The position numbers and the translations under genes are program-made. From NCBI RefSeq assembly GCF_014529945.1, contig NZ_JACVFB010000005.1, positions 124,001 to 188,000 on the forward strand: a stretch of 64,000 nt of DNA, read 5' to 3'. Of the stretch, positions 49,578 to 59,047 are shown one piece after another (position 1 is the first letter of the stretch; each line of letters opens with the position of its first letter). This DNA comes from Chitinophaga varians. Lineage in GTDB: Bacteria > Bacteroidota > Bacteroidia > Chitinophagales > Chitinophagaceae. The notes beneath the pieces are model-generated. The model did no database searches. It was given only the letters and a program-made list of their open reading frames with translations, and had not been told where the DNA came from.

Positions 49578-51827
49578 ATGGAAACAGCGGCAGTTCAAAA
49601 ATATAATCTAGACGAAGAGCAGGAGAAAAAGGAAATCGTCCGGCACTACCGCGCCTTACTCAGGGCGCTCAAACCCCGTCTGAAAAAAGGCGACAGGGAG
49701 CTGGTACGTACTGCTTTTGAAATGGCAGCGGATGCCCATAAGGAAATGCGCCGTAAATCAGGCGAACCTTATATCCTGCATCCCCTCGCCGTGGCACAGA
49801 TATGTGTGGAAGAAATCGGACTGGGCGTGCGCTCAGCTATCTGCGCCTTGTTACACGATACCGTGGAAGATACAGAAGTAACCCTGGAAGACGTATCCCG
49901 CGAATTTGGCAACGAAATCGCCCATATCGTGGACGGCCTTACCAAGATATCCACTGTCATCGATTCCAATACCAGTACCGCACAGGCGGAAAACTTCAAG
50001 AAAATACTCCTGACCCTGGCAGATGACCCCAGGGTGATCCTGATCAAGCTGGCCGACCGGTTGCACAACATGCGCACGCTCGACAGCATGAGCCGGGAAA
50101 AACAGCTGAAAATAGCCTCAGAAACGGTATTTATCTACGCCCCGCTGGCACACCGCCTCGGATTGTACAACATCAAGTCCGAGATGGAAGACCTGGCCAT
50201 GAAATACACGGAGCAACAGACCTACCGTGAAATCGCCCGGCGCCTGAAGGAAACCAAGCGTGAACGCACCCGCTATATCAACGAATTTATCAAGCCGATC
50301 AAGGAAGTGCTGCAGGAGGAAGGATTTACCTTCGAGATCTATGGTCGACCGAAGTCCATCCACTCTATCCACAACAAGATCAAAACAAAAGGCGTAGCCT
50401 TTGAAGAAGTGTACGACCTGTTCGCGATCCGCATTATCCTCGACTCCCCGCTGGACAAGGAAAAGGCCGACTGCTGGAAGGTATATTCCATCATCACCGA
50501 CTTTTACCATCCCAGCCCGGAACGTACGCGCGACTGGCTCAGCAACCCGAAATCCAACGGCTACGAGGCCCTGCACGTAACGGTAATGGGCCCACAGGGT
50601 AAATGGGTGGAAGTACAGATACGCTCCAAACGCATGAACGACTACGCCGAAAAAGGGGTGGCCGCTCACTGGCGTTATAAGGAAGGATCGCCCAACCCGC
50701 AACAAGAGTCTAAATTCGACCAGTGGTTCACGCAGATCAGAGAGATCCTCAGTAACCCGGATTCCAATACGCTCGACTTCCTCGCCGATTTTAAAAGCAA
50801 TCTCTTTACAGAAGAGATCTACGTGTATACGCCTAAAGGCGACCTGAAAATATTGCCGGTCAACTCTACGGCCCTGGACTTCGCCTATGCGATCCACAGT
50901 GCCGTGGGCAACAAGTGTATTGGCGCCAAGGTCAATTATAAACTGGTGCCGCTGAGCCATAAACTGCGCAGCGGAGACCAGGTAGAGATCATCACTTCCA
51001 ACAAACAGAAGCCTTCTGAAGACTGGCTCAACTTTGTGCTCACTGCCAAAGCCAAGTCCAAGATCAAGGACGCGCTGAAAGAAGAAAAAAGGAAAGTGGC
51101 CATGGACGGGAAAGCTGCGCTGGAGCGTAAGCTGGACCATATGAAGGTCACTGCCAGCCAACACAATATCAATGAGCTGGTACAGTTCTATAAACAACCA
51201 TCCCCGCTGGATCTGTATTACCAGATCGCGGTAAAGAATATTGACCTGAAAGAGCTGAAGCAGTTTAGCCTTCTGGGTGATAAGCTGGAGCAGCCTAAGC
51301 CGGTGAAGCAACCGGAGCATGTTCCGGAAGAGCATGTGAAGCATCAGATCCCGAATAAAAAAGACGCGGAACTGATCATTTTCGGGGAAAGCTCCGATAA
51401 GATTGCCTACAAACTGGCCAACTGCTGCCGTCCCATCCCCGGCGACGACGTATTTGGCTTTATTACCGCCAGTGAAGGCCTTAAGATACACCGTACCAAT
51501 TGTCCCAATGCCGCCCAGCTGCTGGCCAATTATGGCCACCGTGTGGTGAAAACCAAATGGGTCAAAAACAGGGAAATCTCCTTCCTTACCGGTTTGCGGA
51601 TTATCGGTATGGACGACGTGGGTGTTATCCATAAAATCACCAATATCATCTCCGGTGAACTGAAAGTCAATATCTCCGCGCTCAGCATCGAATCCAAGGA
51701 AGGGCTGTTTGAAGGCCTGATCAAGGTATATGTGCATGATAAGGAGGAGCTGGATGAACTGGTGGACAGACTGAAGAAACTGGATGGTATCCAGTCAGTA
51801 CAACGACTGGAAGAATCACAACTATAG
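49578..51827 (+). CDS. RelA/SpoT bifunctional (p)ppGpp synthetase/hydrolase
   Basis: A 749-residue Rsh enzyme. The hydrolase has His68 and HDTVED (93-98). The synthetase shows GRPKSIHSIHNKI and VYDLFAIRIIL. A TGS domain (VYTPKGDLKILPVNSTALDF), a zinc-type segment ANCCRPIPGDDVFGF and a C-terminal ACT domain follow. Both catalytic sites appear intact, so it should make and degrade the alarmone. A TAACTTTA near 49564, just before the ATG, is one base off the -7 consensus. It is followed by a repeat cassette, then purA. Confidence 0.96.
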   Translation: METAAVQKYNLDEEQEKKEIVRHYRALLRALKPRLKKGDRELVRTAFEMAADAHKEMRRKSGEPYILHPLAVAQICVEEIGLGVRSAICALLHDTVEDTEVTLEDVSREFGNEIAHIVDGLTKISTVIDSNTSTAQAENFKKILLTLADDPRVILIKLADRLHNMRTLDSMSREKQLKIASETVFIYAPLAHRLGLYNIKSEMEDLAMKYTEQQTYREIARRLKETKRERTRYINEFIKPIKEVLQEEGFTFEIYGRPKSIHSIHNKIKTKGVAFEEVYDLFAIRIILDSPLDKEKADCWKVYSIITDFYHPSPERTRDWLSNPKSNGYEALHVTVMGPQGKWVEVQIRSKRMNDYAEKGVAAHWRYKEGSPNPQQESKFDQWFTQIREILSNPDSNTLDFLADFKSNLFTEEIYVYTPKGDLKILPVNSTALDFAYAIHSAVGNKCIGAKVNYKLVPLSHKLRSGDQVEIITSNKQKPSEDWLNFVLTAKAKSKIKDALKEEKRKVAMDGKAALERKLDHMKVTASQHNINELVQFYKQPSPLDLYYQIAVKNIDLKELKQFSLLGDKLEQPKPVKQPEHVPEEHVKHQIPNKKDAELIIFGESSDKIAYKLANCCRPIPGDDVFGFITASEGLKIHRTNCPNAAQLLANYGHRVVKTKWVKNREISFLTGLRIIGMDDVGVIHKITNIISGELKVNISALSIESKEGLFEGLIKVYVHDKEELDELVDRLKKLDGIQSVQRLEESQL

Positions 51828-51945
51828 CACGCCAAGGCGCAAAGCAACAAAGCAGCAAAGAAGATAGTGTAATATTTTTTAATACTTTCTTTGCTGCTTT
51901 GTTTGTTTATTTCTTTGCGTCTTTGCTGCTTAGCGCCTTGGCGTG
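51828..51945. repeat. Nested inverted-repeat cassette (CTTTGCGT family)
   Basis: Outer arms CACGCCAAGGCGC/GCGCCTTGGCGTG (51828-51840, 51933-51945) are perfect. Inside, CAAAGCAGCAAAGA pairs with TCTTTGCTGCTTTG. It begins at the stop codon of rsh and is same-strand with purA downstream, so it is likely to end or process the rsh transcript. Confidence 0.88.
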
Positions 51946-52044
51946 CAACAGGAGCAAAACACTTGTCGTGTGCAGGTTTCGCATCGTGCGGGTCTTTGCG
52001 GGCTTACCAATCCCAACCCTTCTCTGCGCTCTTTGCGAGAGAAA

Positions 52045-52075
52045 TTTGATTTTGTGGTATTTCAGCGTAATTTTG
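52045..52075 (+). promoter_or_regulatory. Promoter of purA, TTTG-N19-TAATTTTG
   Basis: TTTG (52045-52048), a 19-bp spacer and TAATTTTG (52068-52075) match the consensus exactly; the mRNA leader would be about 38 nt. Confidence 0.8.
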
Positions 52076-52118
52076 CCACTTCTTTTAAAAGCAACCTCCG
52101 ATAATTAATTAAATCATT

Positions 52119-53390
52119 ATGGTAGACGTTTTGTTAGGCCTGCAATGGGGCGACGAAGGCAAAGGTAAAATTGTGGACTATTTTGCCGGCAGGTACGACG
52201 TGATTGCCCGTTTCCAGGGTGGACCAAATGCGGGCCATACCTTGTATGTAAACGGTCAGAAAGTAGTTTTACGCACCATTCCTTCCGGTGTGTTCCATGA
52301 TAAAACCATTAACCTGATTGGTAATGGCGTAGTACTGGACCCTGTAGCTTTCCAAAAAGAAAGTGAAGATATCGCTGCACTGGGCATCGACCTGACAAAA
52401 AACCTGTTTATCGCGGAAAAAACGCACATTATCGTTCCTACGCACCGTGCGCTGGACAAGGCTTCCGAGCTCTCTAAAGGAAACGAGAAAATCGGTTCTA
52501 CGCTGAAAGGCATCGGTCCCGCCTATATGGACAAAACAGGCAGAAACGGCCTGCGTGTGGGTGATGTGATCTCTGCTGATTTTGAAACACTGTACGCAAA
52601 GCTGAAGCAGAAACACCTGCAGATGCTGTCCCAATACCAGGTAGAAGGGCTGGAAGCCGACATTGAAGCCTGGGAAAAAGAATTCTTTGAGGCGGTACCT
52701 TTCCTGAAAAAAATGAATATCGTCAGTGGTGAATATTTCCTGAATGAAAAACTGAAAGCCGGTAAAAAAGTATTGGCCGAAGGTGCACAGGGAAGCATGC
52801 TGGACGTGGATTTCGGTACTTATCCGTTTGTTACTTCTTCCAACACTATTTCTGCCGGTGTATGTACCGGGCTGGGCATTGCTCCGCAATGGATCAAAGA
52901 AGTGATTGGCGTTACCAAAGCTTATTGCACCCGCGTGGGCAGCGGTCCTTTCCCTACCGAACTGCATGATGCCACCGGTGAAGAACTGCGTAAAGCCGGA
53001 CATGAATTTGGCGCCGTAACCGGTCGTCCCCGCCGTTGTGGCTGGATCGACCTGGTAGCCCTGAACTATACCTGTATGCTGAGCGGCGTTACCCAACTGG
53101 TCATGACCAAAAGCGATGTACTCGATGAATTTGATGAAGTACTCGCCTGCACAGCCTATGATATCAATGGCCAACAGACTAAACAATTGCCTTTCCAACT
53201 GAACGGACTGGAGGTGACACCGGTATGGGAAACCTTCAAAGGATGGAGCGAAAAGACTGCTACCTGCAAGCAGTTCAACGAGTTACCTTCAGAGATGAAA
53301 ACTTTTGTGGAAGCAGTAGATAACTATCTGGGCGTTCCCGTGAAATACGTTTCCAACGGGCCGGGACGCGATCAGATACTGGAGCGCTAA
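52119..53390 (+). CDS. purA: Adenylosuccinate synthetase
   Basis: A 423-residue GTP-dependent ligase converting IMP and aspartate to adenylosuccinate. The GTP-binding loop LGLQWGDEGKGKIVDYFAG, catalytic His in GPNAGHTLYV, signature GSTLKGIGPAYMDKTGRNGL and VTGRPRRCGWIDLV are present. It has a strong promoter (52045-52075) and is followed by a gene for a charged disordered protein 93 bp downstream, the two perhaps sharing a transcript. Confidence 0.97.
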   Translation: MVDVLLGLQWGDEGKGKIVDYFAGRYDVIARFQGGPNAGHTLYVNGQKVVLRTIPSGVFHDKTINLIGNGVVLDPVAFQKESEDIAALGIDLTKNLFIAEKTHIIVPTHRALDKASELSKGNEKIGSTLKGIGPAYMDKTGRNGLRVGDVISADFETLYAKLKQKHLQMLSQYQVEGLEADIEAWEKEFFEAVPFLKKMNIVSGEYFLNEKLKAGKKVLAEGAQGSMLDVDFGTYPFVTSSNTISAGVCTGLGIAPQWIKEVIGVTKAYCTRVGSGPFPTELHDATGEELRKAGHEFGAVTGRPRRCGWIDLVALNYTCMLSGVTQLVMTKSDVLDEFDEVLACTAYDINGQQTKQLPFQLNGLEVTPVWETFKGWSEKTATCKQFNELPSEMKTFVEAVDNYLGVPVKYVSNGPGRDQILER

Positions 53391-53483
53391 ACCACAAAAA
53401 TTAAGGAAAAAAAACGGCAAAAAAAATTTGGCTAATCAAAAAAACTGTTAAAACTTTACGGCAAAGAAATAAGTGAACCTATT

Positions 53484-53930
53484 ATGAAATCAAAATCTGA
53501 TAAAGAGAAAGAGACGAAAAAAACTACTTCTCCTAAGACTGCAAAAGACGCTCCTAAAGCTGCGGCCAAGCCTAAGAAAGAGGTGGATGAAGATGATGAG
53601 GAAGACGAGGATGAAGAGGAAACTACATCCAAGAAAACCTCAAAGAAATCAGATAAGTCAGCTTCCAAATCCAAACGTAAAGACGACGATGAGGATGATG
53701 AAGAAGATGATGATGATATGGATGACATGGACGACGCGTGGGAAAAGGGCGAGGATGAAGACTATGATCCGGACTTTGAAGAGTTTGACATGCCTAAGTC
53801 AAAAGGTAAACGCGGCCGCCCTGCAGGTGGCAAGAAAACCGATGACGACGACGATCTGGGCATCGACGACGAATTCAAGGACATGGACCTGTTCAATGAC
53901 CGCTTTGATGACGACGACGACGATTTTTAA
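53484..53930 (+). CDS. Highly charged, disordered protein with AT-hook-like motif
   Basis: 148 residues composed mainly of Lys, Asp and Glu in blocks: a Lys-rich start (1-32), acidic runs (33-46, 67-84), a second basic patch SKGKRGRPAGGKK (106-118) and an acidic end with repeated Asp. KRGRP is the core of an AT-hook, which binds the minor groove of AT-rich DNA. No fold is expected. Genes of this type are found in Chitinophagaceae but I know no function. Codon use and the clean start and stop favour a real gene. It is between purA and pabB. Confidence 0.7.
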   Translation: MKSKSDKEKETKKTTSPKTAKDAPKAAAKPKKEVDEDDEEDEDEEETTSKKTSKKSDKSASKSKRKDDDEDDEEDDDDMDDMDDAWEKGEDEDYDPDFEEFDMPKSKGKRGRPAGGKKTDDDDDLGIDDEFKDMDLFNDRFDDDDDDF

Positions 53931-53992
53931 GGATTAAAAGCGATTAGTATCAGAATATTTCACACTTTTCCGGTCAACGATCAGAAAGTATT

Positions 53993-54041
53993 TAAACAAC
54001 AAATGTTGAATTGGGCCAACCAGTTCAACATTTGTTGTTTA
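53993..54041. repeat. Perfect 18-bp inverted repeat around the first ATG of pabB
   Basis: Arms 53993-54010 and 54024-54041 are exactly complementary (AAACAACAAATGTTGAA and its reverse complement plus one flanking pair). Three further pairs extend the stem inward. The ATG at 54003 lies inside the left arm, so the RNA would hide it. Confidence 0.8.
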
Positions 54042-55244
54042 TTGGATAATAATAACTATCCGGCTGCTTATCATCGTTTTGAAGCCCTGCTGGCCGCAGA
54101 TGCGCTACAAACACTGGAAGCCGCTGCCGGTAACGCCTTCCCCACGCTGGAACGATTTTATGCCACTCATCGCGACTGGCTCTTCGGACACCTGGCCTAC
54201 GACCTCAAAAATGAAACAGCCCCAGGCCTGCGCTCCGAAAACCCCGATGGAACCGGTTTCCCCGATATGCATTTCTTTCAGCCCCGGATCGTTATCCTCC
54301 TGAAAAACAACCACGCCCATATCGGCGGTATCCACTTCTCCGCTGAAGATGCCCTGGCTGTTTACCGGGACTGTATTCGTATGCCCGTTACCGTTAATGC
54401 GCCGGCGGCGCCCCGGCTAACCGCGCTACAGGCGCGTTTGGACCACGACCGCTACATCAGCGCCGTGAAAGGCATACAGGCACATATCCTGCGGGGTGAC
54501 TGCTACGAGGTGAACTTCTGCCGTGAAAACTTCATGGAAAACGCCAGCGTTTATCCGCCTGCGTTATTCTCGCAGCTGAATGCCTTGTCACCCGCACCGT
54601 TTGCGGCTTACTACCGCCTGCACGACCGCTACCTCATCAGCTCCAGCCCTGAAAGATATCTGCAGAAAACAGGTGACACCGTCATCTCCCAACCGATCAA
54701 AGGCACCAGCAAAAAAGACCCGGACCCGGCACTGGATAAGGTGCTGCAGGAAGCGCTGCGCAACAACCCCAAAGAAAGAGCGGAAAATATCATGGTGGTA
54801 GACCTGGTACGCAACGACCTGTCACACACCGCCTTACGGGGTAGCGTACACGTAAAAGAACTGTGCGGTATCTACTCTTTTGCACAGGTGCATCAGATGA
54901 TCTCGACCGTGGCGGCGAAAATAGCCCCCGGCACACAGTTGACCGACATCCTGAAACATACGTTCCCCATGGGTTCCATGACCGGTGCTCCCAAAATCCG
55001 CGTCATGCAGCTGATAGAAGAATATGAGCAAAGCCGCCGTGGGCTCTACTCCGGCGCTGTGGGGTATATTACGCCGGAAGGCGATTTTGATTTCAACGTG
55101 GTGATCCGCAGTATCATCTACAATGACACCCGGCAATACCTGTCCTTTCAGACCGGCTCTGCTGTCACCTTTTACAGTGATCCTGAACTGGAATGGGAAG
55201 AATGCCTGCTCAAAGCAGCAGCGATGATACGGTTATTTGAATAG
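54003..55244 (+). CDS. pabB: Aminodeoxychorismate synthase component I (PabB-like)
   Basis: At least 413 residues of a chorismate-utilising enzyme. SQPIKGTSKK places Lys233 at the PIKGT position, which distinguishes PabB from anthranilate synthase (PIAGT). NIMVVDLVRNDLSHTA, GAPKIRVMQLIEEYEQSRRG and the end QTGSAVTFYSDPELEWEEC are conserved. It makes the folate precursor 4-amino-4-deoxychorismate with a glutaminase partner. The first ATG is 54003, but the same frame continues upstream to the previous stop, reading ISIRIFHTFPVNDQKVFKQQ, which resembles the normal PabB N-terminus; no ATG, GTG or TTG occurs there, only ATT at 53943. Its last 12 bases overlap the convergent epimerase gene. Confidence 0.9.
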   Translation: MLNWANQFNICCLLDNNNYPAAYHRFEALLAADALQTLEAAAGNAFPTLERFYATHRDWLFGHLAYDLKNETAPGLRSENPDGTGFPDMHFFQPRIVILLKNNHAHIGGIHFSAEDALAVYRDCIRMPVTVNAPAAPRLTALQARLDHDRYISAVKGIQAHILRGDCYEVNFCRENFMENASVYPPALFSQLNALSPAPFAAYYRLHDRYLISSSPERYLQKTGDTVISQPIKGTSKKDPDPALDKVLQEALRNNPKERAENIMVVDLVRNDLSHTALRGSVHVKELCGIYSFAQVHQMISTVAAKIAPGTQLTDILKHTFPMGSMTGAPKIRVMQLIEEYEQSRRGLYSGAVGYITPEGDFDFNVVIRSIIYNDTRQYLSFQTGSAVTFYSDPELEWEECLLKAAAMIRLFE

Positions 55245-56144
55245 TTGCGCCATCGCTTCGCCGATGGTAGGGTAGGAGAACTGAAACCCGGTGTTTTGTA
55301 TTTTCCGGGAAGAAGCGTTCACGCTCTTTAATACTTCAATACTCATTTCCCCCAATGCCAGCTTCAGGGCAAAGGCCGGCACATAGCTGGTAATGAAACT
55401 GTTGCCTTTGGCAGCATGCGCCATGGCGAGCACCAGCTCTTTATGCCGCACAGGGTGTGGCGCTACAGCGTTGTAAGTGCCCTCCAGGTGATCGTTCACA
55501 ATAGCATTAAAATATAATCTTACCAGGTCCTGTATGTGGATCCAGCTGATATACTGGTCGCCGGAGCCCAGCACCGTGGCAAAGCCAAACTTCAGCGGTT
55601 TGTAGAACTCTTTCAGGGCGCCCCCTTCCCGGCTCAACGCAATGCCGGTACGAAAAATTACCAGCTTCTTGTCTAGTGCTGCCACCGGCGCAATACTTTG
55701 TTCCCAGGCCAGCGTGGTGCTGCCGAGGAAATCGGTTGCCGGCGGGTCTGTTTCGATGAAGGCGCGCTCTTTCGTTTCCCCGTAATATCCGGTGGCGGAA
55801 GCGCTGATCACTTTTCTGATTTTATTGGGGTGGGTTTGCAGGGATTTAACAATCAGTTCACTGCTTTTGGTACGGCTCTCCAGGATCTGCTGTTTCCGGG
55901 CCGCTGTCCACCGTTTTTCCGCTACGTTGGCGCCTGCCAGATGAACGATATAGTCAGCCTCCTGCAGGGCGTTAACATCTATTGTTTGATTGTCCACGTC
56001 CCAGGCGGCATAACTGACAGCTGTATTGGTGCCTTTCTGCGGTTTTCTGGTGAGGATGATCACTTTATAGCCACGCTCCAGTAACAGCCGGGTGAGTGCC
56101 GTTCCTACCAGTCCCGTTCCACCGGTTATCATAACGGTTTCCAT
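55233..56144 (-). CDS. TIGR01777 family NAD-dependent epimerase, second copy
   Basis: A 303-residue SDR. The cofactor loop is GGTGLVG (8-14), SASATGYYGETKERAF holds the active-site Tyr region, and the end VLKSVNASSRKIQNTGFQFS is the TIGR01777 tail. It is a paralogue of the 13.5-14.5 kb gene; the first has IYRH in place of the GYYG turn, so the two are probably not redundant. It is convergent with pabB (12-bp overlap) and divergent from the secreted 508-residue protein. Confidence 0.88.
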   Translation of the reverse strand: METVMITGGTGLVGTALTRLLLERGYKVIILTRKPQKGTNTAVSYAAWDVDNQTIDVNALQEADYIVHLAGANVAEKRWTAARKQQILESRTKSSELIVKSLQTHPNKIRKVISASATGYYGETKERAFIETDPPATDFLGSTTLAWEQSIAPVAALDKKLVIFRTGIALSREGGALKEFYKPLKFGFATVLGSGDQYISWIHIQDLVRLYFNAIVNDHLEGTYNAVAPHPVRHKELVLAMAHAAKGNSFITSYVPAFALKLALGEMSIEVLKSVNASSRKIQNTGFQFSYPTIGEAMAQLFK

Positions 56145-56339
56145 CAGGTATATCTCTTTAAAAATATTTTATTAAAAATACACAATAAATCCCGCCTTTT
56201 GGTATTTAAGTAAAGACGCGGTTTACCTCACGTAAATTGCCGTATTAATTTCTGATTTTTAATGTAAGTTTGGAAATGGCGCGACTGTTCGCGTCATCTA
56301 CCATTTTCATCATCAGCATTATTGAAATTTCATCAGAGT

Positions 56340-57866
56340 ATGCACACGCTATACCGCATCCAACTGTTACTGATGCTGCTCTTCGCCGGCAGCGCAGCAG
56401 TAGCGCAGAAAATTTCCTATTCCGAACCAGAAAAAGATGATTACAAAAGTACCGAATTTGAAATCATAGGTAAGGTGGGTGGCAATATACTCGTCTATAA
56501 AACCGACCGGGGCGACTATTCCGTGTCTGTTTATGATGCTGATATGCAACTGAAAGACCGGATAAAACTGGACTTTCTGCCCAGAAAGGTGATCAGCATG
56601 GATTTCGTGGCCTATCCCGACAAGGTGCTGATGATCTATCAGTTCCAGCGTAAAGACGCGGTGTTCAGCTTCTGCGCCACCATGACGCCTGAAGCACGGT
56701 TCAATGATGCACCCGTTATGATCGACTCTACCCGTATCGGCATGTACTCCAAGGAAAACAAAGTGTATTCCATGGAGGTGTCTGAAGACAAACGCCGTAT
56801 CCTCGTTTATAAAATCAATCAGGACAAGGAAGATAACAACGTATTCTACACCTTCCTGTACGACAGCGCCATGACGCTAGTCAATAACAGCCGCCTGTCG
56901 CTGCCTATGGCCGGCCGGAAACAGTTCCTCAGCAATTTTAACCTGACCAATGACGGCGATCTGGTGTTCAATAAACTGGAACGTACCTCCAACCGCGACT
57001 ATGTGGTGAGTGGTAATTTTGTGATGAAACGTGCACTGGTAGACAGTTTTGAGGTCTCCCCCCTGTCTTTTAAAGGCCAGCTCCTCGATGAAGTGAAAAT
57101 GAAGCTGGACAACAACCGGCATACCGCCCTGATTACCGCTTTCTACTATAAACAGAAGCGGGGCAATGTGGAAGGCATGTACCTGTATAAGTACGATTAT
57201 CAGAACGATAAGCCGCTCTACGAAAAATCAGTGGTGTTCTCCAACGAGCTGAAAATGAATGCCCGCGGCGAATCCAATACGGCCAGCGCTTTTAACGATT
57301 ACTTCATTCGTAAAGTCATCAATACCGCCAACGGCGGCTTCCTGCTGACGGCAGAATCATTTTATACCTCTTCCCGCTATCAGCCGTGGAACCGCTGGAA
57401 CTATATGTACGGCGCTCCCTACGGCGGCATGTATTATTCTCCTTACTATTACTCTCCTTATTCTCCGTTGTATTACAACCCATGGTACTGGAACAATTCA
57501 CAGGGCGTGCGCTATCATTACGATAACGTGGCCGTTTTGTCTTTCGATGAAGAAGGCAATATGCAGTGGAACAACTTTGTCCGCAAAAGCCAGTACGACG
57601 ATAATGCAGACCTGTACCTGTCTTACCTGATGGTGAACATCGGCAGTGAGCTGCGTTTTCTGTACAATGAGCTGGACCGGCGTAGTTATCTGCTGACAGA
57701 CGTAAGCCTGGCGCCGGGTGGAAAAGTAACCCGTATGCCTACCCTGCGCAATCTGGACAAGGGTTTTACCTGGATGCCACGGTATGGAAAACAGATCAGT
57801 GCCCGGACGGTGTTGGTTCCGTGTGTATATAGAAACTATATTTGCTTTGCTAAAATTGACTTTTAA
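56340..57866 (+). CDS. Secreted Bacteroidota protein of unknown function, 508 residues
   Basis: 508 residues from ATG 56340 (MHTLYRIQLLLMLLFAGSAA, signal peptide ending AVAQ). The body shows a repeating beta-strand pattern suggestive of a propeller (LVYKTDRGDYSVSVYDADMQ, RILVYKINQDKEDNNVFYTF, NVAVLSFDEEGNMQWNNFVR). A Tyr/Trp/Pro-rich insert lies at about 358-395 (GGMYYSPYYYSPYSPLYYNP). No family was recognised. A TAAGTTTG box at 56265-56272 may be its -7 element. It is 15 bp before a GTG-started membrane protein, probably an operon. Confidence 0.75.
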   Translation: MHTLYRIQLLLMLLFAGSAAVAQKISYSEPEKDDYKSTEFEIIGKVGGNILVYKTDRGDYSVSVYDADMQLKDRIKLDFLPRKVISMDFVAYPDKVLMIYQFQRKDAVFSFCATMTPEARFNDAPVMIDSTRIGMYSKENKVYSMEVSEDKRRILVYKINQDKEDNNVFYTFLYDSAMTLVNNSRLSLPMAGRKQFLSNFNLTNDGDLVFNKLERTSNRDYVVSGNFVMKRALVDSFEVSPLSFKGQLLDEVKMKLDNNRHTALITAFYYKQKRGNVEGMYLYKYDYQNDKPLYEKSVVFSNELKMNARGESNTASAFNDYFIRKVINTANGGFLLTAESFYTSSRYQPWNRWNYMYGAPYGGMYYSPYYYSPYSPLYYNPWYWNNSQGVRYHYDNVAVLSFDEEGNMQWNNFVRKSQYDDNADLYLSYLMVNIGSELRFLYNELDRRSYLLTDVSLAPGGKVTRMPTLRNLDKGFTWMPRYGKQISARTVLVPCVYRNYICFAKIDF

Positions 57867-57881
57867 TCACACCTTTGCACT

Positions 57882-58859
57882 GTGATACGATTTTTCCGTT
57901 CAGGCAATCCGCTTACGGTATTGCTGTTGCTGATATACACATTACTGGTTAAGTTCTACTATCTGATACATCCGGCCGCCTATATGGCGGACGGGTCTGA
58001 AGGCCTTTTGTATCATCTGCTGGTCAAATGGCTGCAGGTGATTACAGGCGGCAGTCCTTTTGTATTCACCGCGCTGGCGGTGATGCTGATCCTGCTGCAG
58101 TCATTGCTGCTGACGAAGATCATCAATCATCACCGGTTGTTTCCGAAACCCACCTATCTGCCGGCGATGTGTTACCTGCTGTTCACCTCCCTGTTACAGA
58201 GCTGGAACATTTTTTCTCCGGCGCTGCTGGTGAACGTAATTATGCTGTGGGTATTTTCCAGTATAACGGAGTTGTACACACGGACATCCGCGCGTGATGT
58301 GGTGTTTAATATCGGGTTTGCGCTTGGCATGTGTGGATTGATTTATTTCCCATCTATTATTTTCTGCCTGTTATTGCTGGTGAGTATGCTGATAATGCGC
58401 GCCTTCCGGCTGGCAGAGTGGATTATTGCCATCCTGGGACTTATCTGCCCGATATACCTGATGGGTACTTACCTGTTTCTGACCAACCAGATGACCCTGC
58501 TGCGGCAGATCCCCAATATTGGGCTGTCATTACCGCTGATCACCGATTATAAAGTATGGGGGGCGATGATTGCCTGCCTGTTGTTCTTTGTGCTGGGCTG
58601 GCTGCTATTGCAGCGTCCGCTGATGAAAATGCTCATCCAGGGCCGTAAAATATGGGCGGTGTTGATTGTATACGTGTTGGTGGCCATGCTGGTACCTTTC
58701 TTCAATGTACACTTCTCTCCCGCATATTGGGTGCTGGCGGTATTGCCTGTCGCAATGTTTGCCGGCAATGTGTTCTGGTCTGTAACGAACGAAACCTTCG
58801 CCAATGTTATTCACTTCATTGTACTGGGGTATATGATCGTCATGCAATATTTCAGTTAA
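57882..58859 (+). CDS. DUF6427-type polytopic membrane protein
   Basis: A 325-residue protein with about nine hydrophobic helices and no charged domain of note. The start is GTG (GTG ATA CGA TTT); IRFFRSGNPLTVLLLLIYTL at the N-terminus fits the Bacteroidota DUF6427 family. Function unknown. It follows the secreted 508-residue protein by 15 bp and precedes purQ by about 190 bp. Confidence 0.78.
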   Translation: MIRFFRSGNPLTVLLLLIYTLLVKFYYLIHPAAYMADGSEGLLYHLLVKWLQVITGGSPFVFTALAVMLILLQSLLLTKIINHHRLFPKPTYLPAMCYLLFTSLLQSWNIFSPALLVNVIMLWVFSSITELYTRTSARDVVFNIGFALGMCGLIYFPSIIFCLLLLVSMLIMRAFRLAEWIIAILGLICPIYLMGTYLFLTNQMTLLRQIPNIGLSLPLITDYKVWGAMIACLLFFVLGWLLLQRPLMKMLIQGRKIWAVLIVYVLVAMLVPFFNVHFSPAYWVLAVLPVAMFAGNVFWSVTNETFANVIHFIVLGYMIVMQYFS

Positions 58860-59047
58860 ACTGCTTTTTTAAGTAATTGACTGCCAGTATTTTGTTAAAT
58901 CAGGATGAGCGGCAATGGAAAATTGCGAATGTAGAAGTAATTTTGTCCTTTCCCGGTAGCTCTGACATAGTGGTTTAATATCATGTGAATAGCGGGAGAA
59001 ATCGATTTATAAAACATTATTTACATATAAACACAAAACATTTTCAG

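Noticed and set aside
50118..51737. Antisense 539-codon frame in the RelA/SpoT gene
   Set aside because: Composition is that of a reverse-complement shadow and the sense gene has intact catalytic motifs.
53587..53937. Alternative frame rich in Met/Thr/Arg over the charged-protein gene
   Set aside because: Shadow of the GAT/GAA repeats in the main frame; starts inside it.
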